The notes beneath the pieces are model-generated. The model did not search any database. It was not told the DNA's origin and saw nothing but the letters and a program-made list of their open reading frames with translations. From the NCBI GenBank assembly GCA_002506365.1, contig DAXK01000007.1, positions 1 to 44,125 on the forward strand: a DNA stretch of 44,125 bases, given 5' to 3'. Both the position numbers and the translations under genes were made by a program. The stretch's first letter is position 1; every line of letters begins with the position of its first letter. The DNA is from an archaeon UBA583 (GTDB lineage: Archaea > Nanobdellota > Nanobdellia > Woesearchaeales > UBA583). This document shows, piece by piece, positions 8,904 through 16,686 of this stretch.

Positions 8904-9791
8904 ATGAGAAAATATGTTAAAAAAGCTGTTAGTAAAATGAAAAATGTAAAGATTAATTGGTTTCATTTATTAACTGGTATTTTTGTTGTTGGTTTAGTTA
9001 TTATTTCTTATTTTTATATGGGAAATATTGATACTACTGAGTCAACAATTACTGAAAATGATATGACTATTGATATTTTAGGATTTACAATAGATTTTAA
9101 GACTTTTGGATTATTTTCAGCATCAGCAATTATTGGTTTGCTTGATGGATTTAATCCGTGTGCTATGTGGGTTTTGATTTATTTAATTTCTTTAGCTTCA
9201 ACGATTGGAGATAGAAAGAAGATGTATTTAATTGTTGGAACTTTTGTTGCAACTGAAGCAATTATGTATTTTATTGTTTTAGCTGGATGGATGAATTTTT
9301 TTATGTTTGTAGGAATTTCAACTTGGATTTTATACGCTGTTGGGGCTTTTGCAATTTATACAGGAATTATGTCTGTTAAGAATTATTATGATAATGGTGG
9401 AGAGGTTTCTTGTGAGGTTGGAGATGCTGGATCTAAAAAGAAGACAATGAATAAAATTCAAAATATTGTTGATTCACCAATTACAATTTTAAGTTTGTTT
9501 TCAGTGATTGCTTTAGCGATTGCTATTAATGCTATTGAGTTTGTTTGTTCAGCTGGTTTACCTGCAATTTTTACACAGTTAATTGCTGTTGCTGATGTAA
9601 GTTTAGGAATGAAATATTTTTACATTTTTGTGTATGATTTCTTTTTTATGTTAGATGATTTTATTGTGTTTGGTTTAGCTTTATGGGCTGCTAATTCAGA
9701 TTGGATGAATAAGTATTCTGGTTATTCTAAATTATTTGGTGGAGTAATTATGGTTTTAATTGGGATTTATTTGTTATTTTTTTACGCATAA
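8904..9791 (+). CDS. CcdA/DsbD-like membrane electron carrier with paired intramembrane cysteines
   Basis: A 295-residue polytopic protein with about seven hydrophobic helices. Two conserved half-sites each carry a cysteine next to proline or glycine: LLDGFNPCAMWVLIYL (C86) and NAIEFVCSAGLPAIF (C215), in the pattern of the two CcdA/DsbD core cysteines that carry reducing power across the membrane. A further CEV segment lies in a loop. It starts 7 nt after the anchored thioredoxin-like gene, which would be its outside partner, with the DsbA-like protein as client. This gives a three-protein thiol relay in one locus. Direction of electron flow is inferred from the family. Confidence 0.87.
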   Translation: MRKYVKKAVSKMKNVKINWFHLLTGIFVVGLVIISYFYMGNIDTTESTITENDMTIDILGFTIDFKTFGLFSASAIIGLLDGFNPCAMWVLIYLISLASTIGDRKKMYLIVGTFVATEAIMYFIVLAGWMNFFMFVGISTWILYAVGAFAIYTGIMSVKNYYDNGGEVSCEVGDAGSKKKTMNKIQNIVDSPITILSLFSVIALAIAINAIEFVCSAGLPAIFTQLIAVADVSLGMKYFYIFVYDFFFMLDDFIVFGLALWAANSDWMNKYSGYSKLFGGVIMVLIGIYLLFFYA

Positions 9792-9800
9792 GTTTTATTT

Positions 9801-9831
9801 AGTTAATCTTTGATTAACTTTTATTTTTTTA
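9801..9831 (+). terminator. Intrinsic-type terminator after the redox genes
   Basis: Perfect 8-bp stem AGTTAATC/GATTAACT with TTT loop, followed by a T-rich run, 10 nt after the stop. Confidence 0.65.
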
Positions 9832-9960
9832 TATGTTCTGAGAACTGTTTTTAATTCTTATTCTAATATTATGTTTGTTTATGAATAAATTTTAATTATT
9901 TAATTTTGTTATTGAGAAAAAATTAAATATATTTATATAATGATAAAAACATTATAGGGT

Positions 9961-10209
9961 ATGAATTTATTAAAAAAAATATTTTTAGGTTTATTTTTGA
10001 TTCAATTTGTGTTAATTGGGTTTTCTGAGTCTAATGAGTATGATTTAAGTAATTATGAAGTTCAAAATGATATTAGTGTTACAACTATTTATGATACAAG
10101 TCATAATTATTTAATTTTTATGTTAATTTTTGGTTTTACGGTTATTTGTGTTACAACAATGGGACTTGTTATGAGAGAGTATAATTTAAGTCAAAATAAA
10201 ATAGAATAG
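9961..10209 (+). CDS. Small secreted/membrane protein, 82 residues
   Basis: Not recognised. The N-terminus (KKIFLGLFLIQFVLIGFSES) looks like a signal peptide or first helix, followed by a polar stretch of about 27 residues (acidic, Tyr/Asn-rich) and a second helix at about 52-70, then a short polar tail. A TATA box ATTTATATAA at 9931-9940 is 25 nt upstream, so it has its own leaderless promoter. It precedes the pilin-propeller gene and is followed by a partial copy of the ABC-F 3' end at 10241. A role with the neighbouring surface protein is possible but not shown. Confidence 0.65.
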   Translation: MNLLKKIFLGLFLIQFVLIGFSESNEYDLSNYEVQNDISVTTIYDTSHNYLIFMLIFGFTVICVTTMGLVMREYNLSQNKIE

Positions 10210-10240
10210 AGTTTTAAAATTAAGAATTAATATTGAATTT

Positions 10241-10273
10241 TTTATAGTCCCCAGATAATATTTCAATTTTTTA
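10241..10273. repeat. Diverged partial copy of the ABC-F gene 3' end (copy 3)
   Basis: The 33 bases match the ABC-F 3' end at 12221-12253 apart from a few substitutions around ATAGTC-S-CCAGATAATATTTC. Read on the minus strand it still encodes a peptide like IEILSGDYKKF. No more of the ABC-F gene follows, so it is a detached tail. Confidence 0.7.
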
Positions 10274-10332
10274 GTTATTTTATGAGTTTTTTAATTAATG
10301 TTTGTGAATAGATTATGTTTAATATATAATTT

Positions 10333-10359
10333 TAGTTAACTACATACAAATAGTATGTA
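10333..10359 (+). promoter_or_regulatory. Palindromic operator-like sites upstream of the pilin-propeller gene
   Basis: A 10-bp palindrome TAGTTAACTA (10333-10342) abuts an inverted repeat TACATAC-AAATA-GTATGTA (10341-10359), immediately upstream of the TATA-like ACTTATATTA at 10362-10371. The position suits control of transcription initiation; the binding protein is unknown. Confidence 0.5.
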
Positions 10360-10392
10360 AAACTTATATTAGAGATAATCTAAATGGCAATT

Positions 10393-11937
10393 ATGTTAAA
10401 TAAAAAGGCAATAAGTCCAGTAGTTGCAACAGCGTTATTATTAGTTGTTGCAGTTTTAGCTGTTGTTGGATTTCAAGGATGGTTTCAAAGTTTTTCAAGT
10501 AATATGTTTTCGGATGTTGAAATTCAGAGTCAAAATTATGGAAATCTAAGAATAGAAACTATTAATGGTAATTTTTTATATGTAAATAGTGGTGATAAAA
10601 AAAATATTGAAGTTAATAAAATTCAAATTGAAGGTGTTGATTGTTTAATTAATGAAAATTTATCTTATGGTATAAATAAAATTGATGTTGGTAATTGTTT
10701 AGATAAAATTTCTTCAGTTACTCCAGAAATTTTAGTTATAACTGAAAATAAAATATTAAATAAAAAAATTTATTTTGAAAAAAGTAAAAAATTAATTTAT
10801 AATTTTAGTTTAGTTTTACCAAATGATTATTCTATTTCAAATATGGTTGTATATAATAATAAATTATATTTTCAAGCAAATAATGGAACAACTGGTGCTG
10901 AGTTATATTATTATGATAGTAGTAGTAATAAGGTTAGTTTAGTGTATGATATTAATCCTGGAAGTGGAAGTTCATATCCTTCTAAATTTATTGAATATAA
11001 TAATAAATTATATTTTGTTGCAAATAATGGGTCTACTGGTTCTGAATTTTATTCTTATGATGATATTAGTAAAAATGTTAGTTTAGTAAAAGATATTAAG
11101 CCAGGAAGTGAACATTCTAGTATAGGATTTTTTACGTTTTATAATAATAAATTATATTTTGATGCAAATGACGGAGTTACTGGACCAGAATTATATTCAT
11201 ATGATGATGTTAGTAAAAATGTTAGTTTAATTAAAGATATTAATCAATTAGGAGGGGCAGGTATAATTAATATTGATTTTAGAATTGTATATAATGATAA
11301 ATTTTATTTTATTGGTAATAATGGGTCTACTGGTTCAGAATTATATTCTTATGATAGTGTTAGTAATAATGTTAGTTTAGTTTATGATATTAATTCAGGA
11401 AGTGGTGGGTCATATTTAGGTTATCCAGAAATTTATAATAATAAGTTATATTTTAAAGCAGATAATGGGTCTACTGGAGTGGAATTATATTCGTATGATA
11501 GTATTAGTGATAAGGTTAGTTTAGTTTATGATATTAATTCAGGGAGTGGTGGTTCAAGTATTGGTAGTCTTTCTACATATAGAAATAAAATATATTTTAG
11601 TGCAAATGATGGGTCCACAGGTAGTGAGTTATATTCTTATAATAGCATTAATAATAATATTAGTTTAGTAAAAGATCAAATGTTGGGAAGTGGAAATTTT
11701 AATCCTTCGGATTTATTTGAGTATAATAATAAATTATTTTTTAGAGGAACACAAGCGCCACCATTTTCATCTGAGTTATATGTTTATGATGGAAATAATC
11801 TTAGTTTAGCATTTGATATTAATCCAGGAAATGGGGGTTCTGGTCCTCAAGGTTTTATAAACTATAATAATAAAATGTATTTTATAGCTAATAATGGAAC
11901 TAATTCAAATTTGTATAGTTATGGTTTAATTAATTAA
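10393..11937 (+). CDS. Archaeal pilin-leader surface protein with an ELWxxDGT-type beta-propeller
   Basis: The N-terminus LNKKAISPVVATALLLVV is a class III (type IV pilin-like) signal peptide: basic residues, probable cleavage after Ala, then a hydrophobic helix. A beta-rich domain follows (about 40-140), then eight ~48-residue units of the pattern NKLYFxANNGSTGSELYSYD...NVSLVYDINPGSGGS, as in ELWxxDGT-repeat proteins. The first unit supplies a lone SLV strand (NFSLVLPND) and the last lacks its matching strand, so the ring can close with eight blades by sharing strands between the ends (inference). Start: ATG 10393 lies 26 nt from the TATA box; ATG 10384 is an alternative adding three residues. 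Likely a pilus-tip or surface adhesin. Flanked on both sides by detached copies of the ABC-F 3' end. Confidence 0.85.
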   Translation: MLNKKAISPVVATALLLVVAVLAVVGFQGWFQSFSSNMFSDVEIQSQNYGNLRIETINGNFLYVNSGDKKNIEVNKIQIEGVDCLINENLSYGINKIDVGNCLDKISSVTPEILVITENKILNKKIYFEKSKKLIYNFSLVLPNDYSISNMVVYNNKLYFQANNGTTGAELYYYDSSSNKVSLVYDINPGSGSSYPSKFIEYNNKLYFVANNGSTGSEFYSYDDISKNVSLVKDIKPGSEHSSIGFFTFYNNKLYFDANDGVTGPELYSYDDVSKNVSLIKDINQLGGAGIINIDFRIVYNDKFYFIGNNGSTGSELYSYDSVSNNVSLVYDINSGSGGSYLGYPEIYNNKLYFKADNGSTGVELYSYDSISDKVSLVYDINSGSGGSSIGSLSTYRNKIYFSANDGSTGSELYSYNSINNNISLVKDQMLGSGNFNPSDLFEYNNKLFFRGTQAPPFSSELYVYDGNNLSLAFDINPGNGGSGPQGFINYNNKMYFIANNGTNSNLYSYGLIN

Positions 11938-11998
11938 ATCTTTTTATTTAAATTTTAAGTTTTTAAATTATATTAAAAAAAATGAGAAAAGATTATGA

Positions 11999-12157
11999 AT
12001 TAATTGAAAACTTTTGATAGTCGCCAGATAATATTTCGATTTTTTGATTTCAAGAAATCAAAGATTTCTAAGCCGATGTGAAAACAATGTTTTCACATAG
12101 TTTAATAATGAAAATCTTTTCAGCTATTCTGTTGATAAATCTTCTAGTGTGATAAAC
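11999..12157. pseudogene. Detached, interrupted copy of the ABC-F gene 3' end (copy 2)
   Basis: 11999-12050 is identical over 52 bp to 12208-12259, the last codons of the ABC-F gene. 12105-12157 matches 12263-12315 at 46 of 53 positions. Between the blocks the copy holds 54 bases where the gene has 3: two hairpins, AGAAATC-AAA-GATTTCT (12053-12069) and an 11-bp palindrome ATGTGAAAACA/TGTTTTCACAT (12076-12098). On the minus strand the copy reads like VYHTRRFINRIAEKIFII, then the insert with stops. The rest of the 264-base gap has only a hairpin TCTATTAAT/ATTAATAGA at 12160-12191. Confidence 0.8.
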
Positions 12158-12201
12158 TTTCTATTAATTCTAAATATAAATTATTAATAGAATCATTTAG
12201 G

Positions 12202-13830
12202 TTAACTATTAATTGAAAACTTTTGATAGTCGCCAGATAATATTTCGATTTTTTGATTTTTTATAATGAAAATCTTTTCGGCTACTCTGTCGATAAATCT
12301 TCTATCGTGAGATACAAATACAATGGTTCCCTTATAATTTTTTAATGCTTTTTCTAAACTTTCGATTAATTCTACATCTAAGTTATTTGTTGGTTCATCT
12401 AGTAATAAAACATCAAATCTTGATAACATTAATTTTACTAATGAAATTCTTGTTTTTTCTCCACCACTTAGTTTTTCAATTTTGTTATCAATTCTTGTTA
12501 AATCAAATCCAAATTGGACAAGATAGGAAATTACATGATGTTCCATTAAAGATTGGTCAGCTTCCCATAAGTATTGCATTACAGTTTGTTTTGGGTCCAT
12601 ATCTTTGAATTCTTGGTCTAAGTATCCAATGTGTAAGTCTGGGTTGATTTGAAGTTTACCTTGATAGTCTTCATCTAATCCCGCGAACATTTTTAGAAGT
12701 GTGGATTTTCCAATTCCGTTTTTTCCTAAAAGAACAATTCTTTCTTGTTTTTCAATTAAAAAATCAACATCGTCTAAAATTTTTAGTTGACCAAAAGATT
12801 TTGATAAGTTTTGACCTTTGAAGACTTGTGTTGCTGTGAAGTTTCCGTTGTAGAATTTTAAGTCATAAGTTTCGTTAAATTCGTCTGGATTAATTGATTC
12901 TCCTAAATTGTCGCTTCTTCTTTTAATGTTATCAGCTTGAGCTTTTAGTTTTTTACTTCCTACTAAATGTGCCCATTTTCTTTTTTCATCTTCGGATTTT
13001 TTTAATCTTGCTTTTTCTCTTTCAATACTTGTAAATTTATTTTTAATTTCCTCGTGTCTTTTCTTTTTTCTTAAAAGGAAATTATTAAATCCACAGTTGT
13101 ATTCAATGAATTTTAAGTTTTCAATTTCAATAATTTTATTTGAAACAACAGATACAAAGTGTCTATCGTGAGATATTAGTAAAAATGTTTTATCTGTAGT
13201 TCTAATTCTTTGTTCTAACCATTTAATTGATTTAAAGTCTAAGTGGTTTGTTGGTTCATCTAAGATAAAAAAGTCTGCGTCACGGCTTAAAATTTCAGCT
13301 AATCTTAGTTTAATTTTTTGTCCTCCTGAGAGTGAGATTACTGGTTTGTTATAATCATTCATTTCAAATCCGAGTTCTGAAAGAATTTGTTTAATTTTGA
13401 CTTCGTCGATATTTGTTTCTGCCCTAATTTGAATTTTTGTGCAATCTGCTAATAATTTTTCATATTTTAGAGTATCTTCATAAATTTCTGGGTCAGTAAA
13501 TTTTTCTTCTAGTTCTGATTGTTTTTCTAGTAAAACTTGTTTTTTTTCTTCTAAATAATCTGAAAAAGTTTTTGGAGTATTTTCAAAAGATTTTTCTTGT
13601 TCCATTAATGCTAATTTGTATTCTGGATTTAGTTCAATTTCTCCGTAGTAGTCATCATCTCCAGCTACACATTTAATAAAAGTTGTTTTTCCACATCCGT
13701 TTTGTCCAAGTAATGTTACTTTGTCTCCTTTGTGAATAGTTAGTTCTGCTTTGTCTAAAAGGTCTTTTGTTCCATAAGTTTTTTCAAAATCTCTTACTCT
13801 TAGAATTAGGTCTTGGTTGTTTTGTGTCAT
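12202..13830 (-). CDS. ABC-F family ATPase (two ATP-binding domains, no membrane domain)
   Basis: A 542-residue soluble protein with two ABC domains. Walker A motifs are GQNGCGKT (near 40) and GKNGIGKS (near 365); signatures are LSGGQK and LSGGEK; Walker B motifs are FILDEPTNHLD and LLLDEPTNNLD; switch histidines lie in SHDRHF and SHDRRF. A charged linker of about 80 residues (IKNKFTSIEREKARLKKS onward) separates the halves, as in translation-associated ABC-F proteins that act at the ribosomal E site. Which member it is cannot be told. Its terminal ~50 bp is duplicated exactly 209 bp downstream and again, diverged, 2 kb away, on both sides of the pilin-propeller gene. Confidence 0.93.
   Translation of the reverse strand: MTQNNQDLILRVRDFEKTYGTKDLLDKAELTIHKGDKVTLLGQNGCGKTTFIKCVAGDDDYYGEIELNPEYKLALMEQEKSFENTPKTFSDYLEEKKQVLLEKQSELEEKFTDPEIYEDTLKYEKLLADCTKIQIRAETNIDEVKIKQILSELGFEMNDYNKPVISLSGGQKIKLRLAEILSRDADFFILDEPTNHLDFKSIKWLEQRIRTTDKTFLLISHDRHFVSVVSNKIIEIENLKFIEYNCGFNNFLLRKKKRHEEIKNKFTSIEREKARLKKSEDEKRKWAHLVGSKKLKAQADNIKRRSDNLGESINPDEFNETYDLKFYNGNFTATQVFKGQNLSKSFGQLKILDDVDFLIEKQERIVLLGKNGIGKSTLLKMFAGLDEDYQGKLQINPDLHIGYLDQEFKDMDPKQTVMQYLWEADQSLMEHHVISYLVQFGFDLTRIDNKIEKLSGGEKTRISLVKLMLSRFDVLLLDEPTNNLDVELIESLEKALKNYKGTIVFVSHDRRFIDRVAEKIFIIKNQKIEILSGDYQKFSINS
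12208..12315. repeat. ABC-F 3' terminal sequence present in three places (copy 1, in the intact gene)
   Basis: This is the reference copy for the detached tails at 11999-12157 and 10241-10273. The outermost 52 bp are identical to copy 2, while the inner 53 bp differ at seven positions. Confidence 0.8.
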
Positions 13831-13944
13831 TTTTTATATTATAATTATATTTTATTTGGTTTTATTTATATATATTATTATTTTTATGAATTTTTATAGA
13901 TTTTTAAATATTTTTTATGTGATTTTAACTAATGTTTAATTATG

Positions 13945-13953
13945 TTTATAAAT
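13945..13953 (+). promoter_or_regulatory. TATA box for the CPAC membrane-protein gene
   Basis: TTTATAAAT is 26 nt before ATG 13975 and lies inside the open frame that begins at ATG 13942, so the later start is preferred. A TTTTAACTA half-site occurs at 13923-13931. Confidence 0.55.
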
Positions 13954-13974
13954 AAAAATAAACTATGTAATTTT

Positions 13975-14484
13975 ATGAGTAATCAGATATTACAAAATTT
14001 AAAATCTGTATTTAAGGACTGGAGATATTCTTTATTAGGATTTGTTGTTGGATTTTTTTATTTTTTAGTTGTGATTGTATTTTCAAATATTAATTTAACT
14101 ATTGGGAATTTAGGTTTAAATTATTTTATTGTTCAAAGTATTGTTCAATTTATGATCGGAATTTTATTTATGATTTTTGTGCCTATTTCTGTTTATAAAA
14201 TTGTTTTGTTTTCTGATTTTTCTGCTAAAGAAAATGCGTCAGGTGTTTTTGGTGGGGCTGTTGCAATTATTGTTGCTGGTTGTCCGGCGTGTTCTATTAC
14301 TTTAGCTAGTTATGTTGGGCTTGCTGGATTTTTTTCAACATTTCCATTTTATGGTTTAGAGTTGAAAATTTTAACAATTCCTTTAATGGGTTGGGCTAAT
14401 TATTCTTTATTAAGTAATTTAATGGCTTGTGAGATTGATTTAAGTAATAGGAGAAGTATTGAAGTTGTTGAGGAGGAAGAATAA
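13975..14484 (+). CDS. Membrane protein with an intramembrane CPAC motif
   Basis: A 169-residue protein with about four helices (near 20-42, 54-78, 88-118 and 124-148) and an acidic C-terminus (EVVEEEE). The motif C103-P-A-C106 lies in VAGCPACSITLASYVGLAG, within a glycine/alanine-rich hydrophobic stretch, so a dithiol would sit in or at the membrane. I do not recognise a named family; a thiol-redox or sulfur-carrier role is suggested by the motif and by the rhodanese gene 12 bases downstream. Start chosen by TATA spacing. Confidence 0.7.
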   Translation: MSNQILQNLKSVFKDWRYSLLGFVVGFFYFLVVIVFSNINLTIGNLGLNYFIVQSIVQFMIGILFMIFVPISVYKIVLFSDFSAKENASGVFGGAVAIIVAGCPACSITLASYVGLAGFFSTFPFYGLELKILTIPLMGWANYSLLSNLMACEIDLSNRRSIEVVEEEE

Positions 14485-14495
14485 TAGTAAATAAA

Positions 14496-14816
14496 ATGGA
14501 TATTGATGTTAAAAGATTTAAAGAGTTAATAAAAGATGAGAATGTAGTTATACTTGATTGTAGAACTTTAGATGAATTTGAAAATGGATTTATTTTTGGA
14601 GCTATTAATTATGATATTTTTGACATTTCTTTTCGGGATGAAATTTTAAAGCTTGATAGAGATAGAATTTATTTAGTTTATTGTAGATCAGGACAAAGGA
14701 GTAGTAATGCTGTTGAGTTTATGAAAGCTAATGGATTTAAGGTTGCATATAATCTTGTCGGAGGAGTTTTAGCTTGGAACTTTGCTGGTGAAGAATTAGT
14801 TGAGGAATCTGAATAA
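14496..14816 (+). CDS. Single-domain rhodanese-like sulfurtransferase
   Basis: A 106-residue rhodanese domain: it opens with VVILDCRTLDEFENGFIFGAINYD (strand and DxR-x-x-x-E-F motif) and has the active-site loop C63-RSGQRS, where the cysteine would carry a persulfide. Family role: transfer of sulfur from a thiol donor to an acceptor in the cytoplasm. It follows the CPAC membrane protein by 11 nt in the same direction, so both are probably one operon. The six-residue loop fits sulfur, not phosphate or arsenate, chemistry. Confidence 0.9.
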   Translation: MDIDVKRFKELIKDENVVILDCRTLDEFENGFIFGAINYDIFDISFRDEILKLDRDRIYLVYCRSGQRSSNAVEFMKANGFKVAYNLVGGVLAWNFAGEELVEESE

Positions 14817-14927
14817 ATAATTTTATTTGTATTTATTCTAATACTATACAAAATAAAGTGTGAATGATTGTGGAAGTTTTACTTTTACTAAAAAGAGTTT
14901 ATAAACAAAACTATACTTTTTATAGTT

Positions 14928-15536
14928 ATGGATTTTATGAATGTAATGAATGAAAGATTTGCAGCTAAGAGCTTTTCAGATGAAAAGATTTCTAAAGAAA
15001 ATTTAGATAAAGTTATTGAGTTTGGAAGATTATCTCCATCAAGTTTAGGGCTTGAGCCTTGGAAGTTTGTTGTAGTTTCAAATCAAGAGTTAAAAGATAA
15101 ATTAGTTCCAGCATGTTTTGGTCAAACTCAAGTTGGACAAGCAAGCGAAGTTGTTATTATTTTAAATAATAGAAAAAATTTTGCTGAGGGTTCAACTTTT
15201 TTAGCTGATACTTTTAATGCTAGATTACCTGAAGACATTGCTAAAAAAATGATTCCAACATATCAAGGATTTTTAGATAATATGGATGTTTCTCAAAAAG
15301 ATGATTGGAGTAAGAGACAATGTTTTATTGCTGCGGCGAATATGATGACTGGAGCTAAGAGTTTAGGAATTGATTCTTGTCCTATGGAAGGATTTGTAGA
15401 AGATAAAGTTTTAGAAGTTTTAGATGTTGATTCAAAAGAGTTTGGAGTTGCTATGGTTATTCCTTTTGGGTTTGCTGATAAGCCTGGATATCCTAAAACT
15501 AGATTTCCTGTTGAACAAGTAGTTGAATTTAAATAA
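14928..15536 (+). CDS. Nitroreductase-family FMN oxidoreductase
   Basis: A 202-residue protein of the nitroreductase fold. The N-terminus MNVMNERFAAKSFSDEKIS is a variant of the usual RRSxRxF flavin-phosphate motif; LSPSSLGLEPWKFVVV is the conserved second block; GIDSCPMEGF near residue 147-156 is the family's active-site segment; FGFADKPGYPKTRFP closes the FMN site. Works as a dimer with FMN, using NAD(P)H to reduce quinones, flavins or nitro compounds. TATA box GTTTATAAAC at 14897-14906 is 26 nt upstream. It stands alone, convergent with ogg. Confidence 0.92.
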   Translation: MDFMNVMNERFAAKSFSDEKISKENLDKVIEFGRLSPSSLGLEPWKFVVVSNQELKDKLVPACFGQTQVGQASEVVIILNNRKNFAEGSTFLADTFNARLPEDIAKKMIPTYQGFLDNMDVSQKDDWSKRQCFIAAANMMTGAKSLGIDSCPMEGFVEDKVLEVLDVDSKEFGVAMVIPFGFADKPGYPKTRFPVEQVVEFK

Positions 15537-15636
15537 ATTCATTACTTTTATTTTAAAATATTAACTAAAAAAATTATTTTAATCATTAAATGTGATTTTT
15601 AAAATAATTATTATTTTTCTAGATTAAGTTTACAAT

Positions 15637-15684
15637 TTCTCCTATAGAGAATGGTGGGCAGTTTCAGCCTTTTAGGTTGAAACT
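15637..15684. ncRNA. Possible structured RNA: two tandem hairpins
   Basis: TTCTC-CTATA-GAGAA is followed after eight bases by a 10-bp stem AGTTTCAGCC/GGTTGAAACT (one G-U on the plus strand) with a five-base loop. The stretch is richer in G and C than its surroundings. It may be a small RNA or just the end of the nitroreductase transcript; I cannot assign a class. Confidence 0.3.
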
Positions 15685-15720
15685 TTGAATAATTTTACAA
15701 TTTAAAATGATTTCACCTAA

Positions 15721-15776
15721 AAATAAACCAATGGTTTATTTAAGGCAAGATTTAATTTTTCAAATTAAATCTTGCC
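15721..15776. terminator. CCAATGG hairpin and 15-bp hairpin over the ogg stop codon
   Basis: Hairpin one (15721-15741) has arms AAATAAACCA/TGGTTTATTT with one A between. Hairpin two has perfect 15-bp arms at 15744-15758 and 15762-15776 (GGCAAGATTTAATTT and its complement); the right arm is the coding end of ogg, so the sequence beyond the stop is an inverted duplicate of the last codons. The position between convergent genes suggests bidirectional termination. Confidence 0.6.
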
Positions 15777-16597
15777 CAATGAAATAGATATTGTTGAGCT
15801 AAACCTTTATTTTCTTTGAATTGTTTTTGAATAAATTGGTCAATTTGTTTTATTGTGTGTTTTTCTCCATCCAAATACATTTGCTCAATTATTTGAATTA
15901 TCCAAGTATCAATTGGAAAGGATTCTTTATGACATAGAGCAAATAAACAAATGCAATCAGCAACTTTTGTTCCAATTCCCATAAATTCCATTAAACTCTT
16001 TTTACTATCTAAGTAATTTTGAGTTTTAATTTGTTCTAAATTATTATCTTTTTGGAGTTGTTGGCAAATTGAGTATATAAATTTAGCTCTATACCCAGTT
16101 TTACATTCCTTTATCATCTCTAAATTATTTATTTGCTGTGGGGTTGGGAAAGTGTGATATTTATTTCCTTCAAAATCTATTTCATCTCCAAAGTTTTTAC
16201 AAATTAATCTAAGATTATTTTTTATTTTTGGAATGTTTGATGCTGATGAACATACAAATCCAATCATACATTGAAATAAATCTTGTCTTATGTTTCTAAG
16301 TCCCCAATACATCTCTAAAGCTTGTGTAAGTGTTTTATCTGTGAAGTTTTTTGTTCTTTGTTGTAAATCCTCATCAAGAGAGAAAAAGTGTGTAATAAAT
16401 TGCTCTGTAACATTTTTTGTTCCATTGTAAAATAAGGTATTATCTATTTGTTTTATTTTGAAAACTTTATCGTTTTCTATAATGTAATAAAATTGATCTT
16501 CTTTGTTAAATTCGTATAAAAAAAATTGACCACAATCAATTGTATGTTCTAAATTAAAATCTGTTACTCGAATAGTTTTTAGAGTTTGGGTTGACAT
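15752..16597 (-). CDS. ogg: 8-oxoguanine DNA glycosylase/AP lyase, OGG1 type
   Basis: A 281-residue HhH-GPD glycosylase that removes oxidised guanine from DNA and can cut the abasic site. The helix-hairpin-helix is LMEFMGIGTKVADCICLFAL with the catalytic lysine K211, and the second catalytic residue is D230 in FPIDTWI, matching the K and D of OGG1. The N-terminal ~100 residues are the OGG_N beta-domain (FNLEHTIDCGQFF). It is the OGG1 form, not the shorter archaeal OGG2 or AGOG forms. TATA box at 16616-16627 is 25 nt upstream, back to back with the protease promoter. Confidence 0.93.
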   Translation of the reverse strand: MSTQTLKTIRVTDFNLEHTIDCGQFFLYEFNKEDQFYYIIENDKVFKIKQIDNTLFYNGTKNVTEQFITHFFSLDEDLQQRTKNFTDKTLTQALEMYWGLRNIRQDLFQCMIGFVCSSASNIPKIKNNLRLICKNFGDEIDFEGNKYHTFPTPQQINNLEMIKECKTGYRAKFIYSICQQLQKDNNLEQIKTQNYLDSKKSLMEFMGIGTKVADCICLFALCHKESFPIDTWIIQIIEQMYLDGEKHTIKQIDQFIQKQFKENKGLAQQYLFHWARFNLKN

Positions 16598-16686
16598 AGT
16601 AAAAATAATTTTTTGAAATATATAAAGTTATTTTATTTACAGTTTATTCCCAACATATTTATATACTACTTTAAAGTTAATCTAGT

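Noticed and set aside
11999..12157. A second, functional ABC-F gene
   Set aside because: Only the last codons are present and they are interrupted by stops and hairpins.
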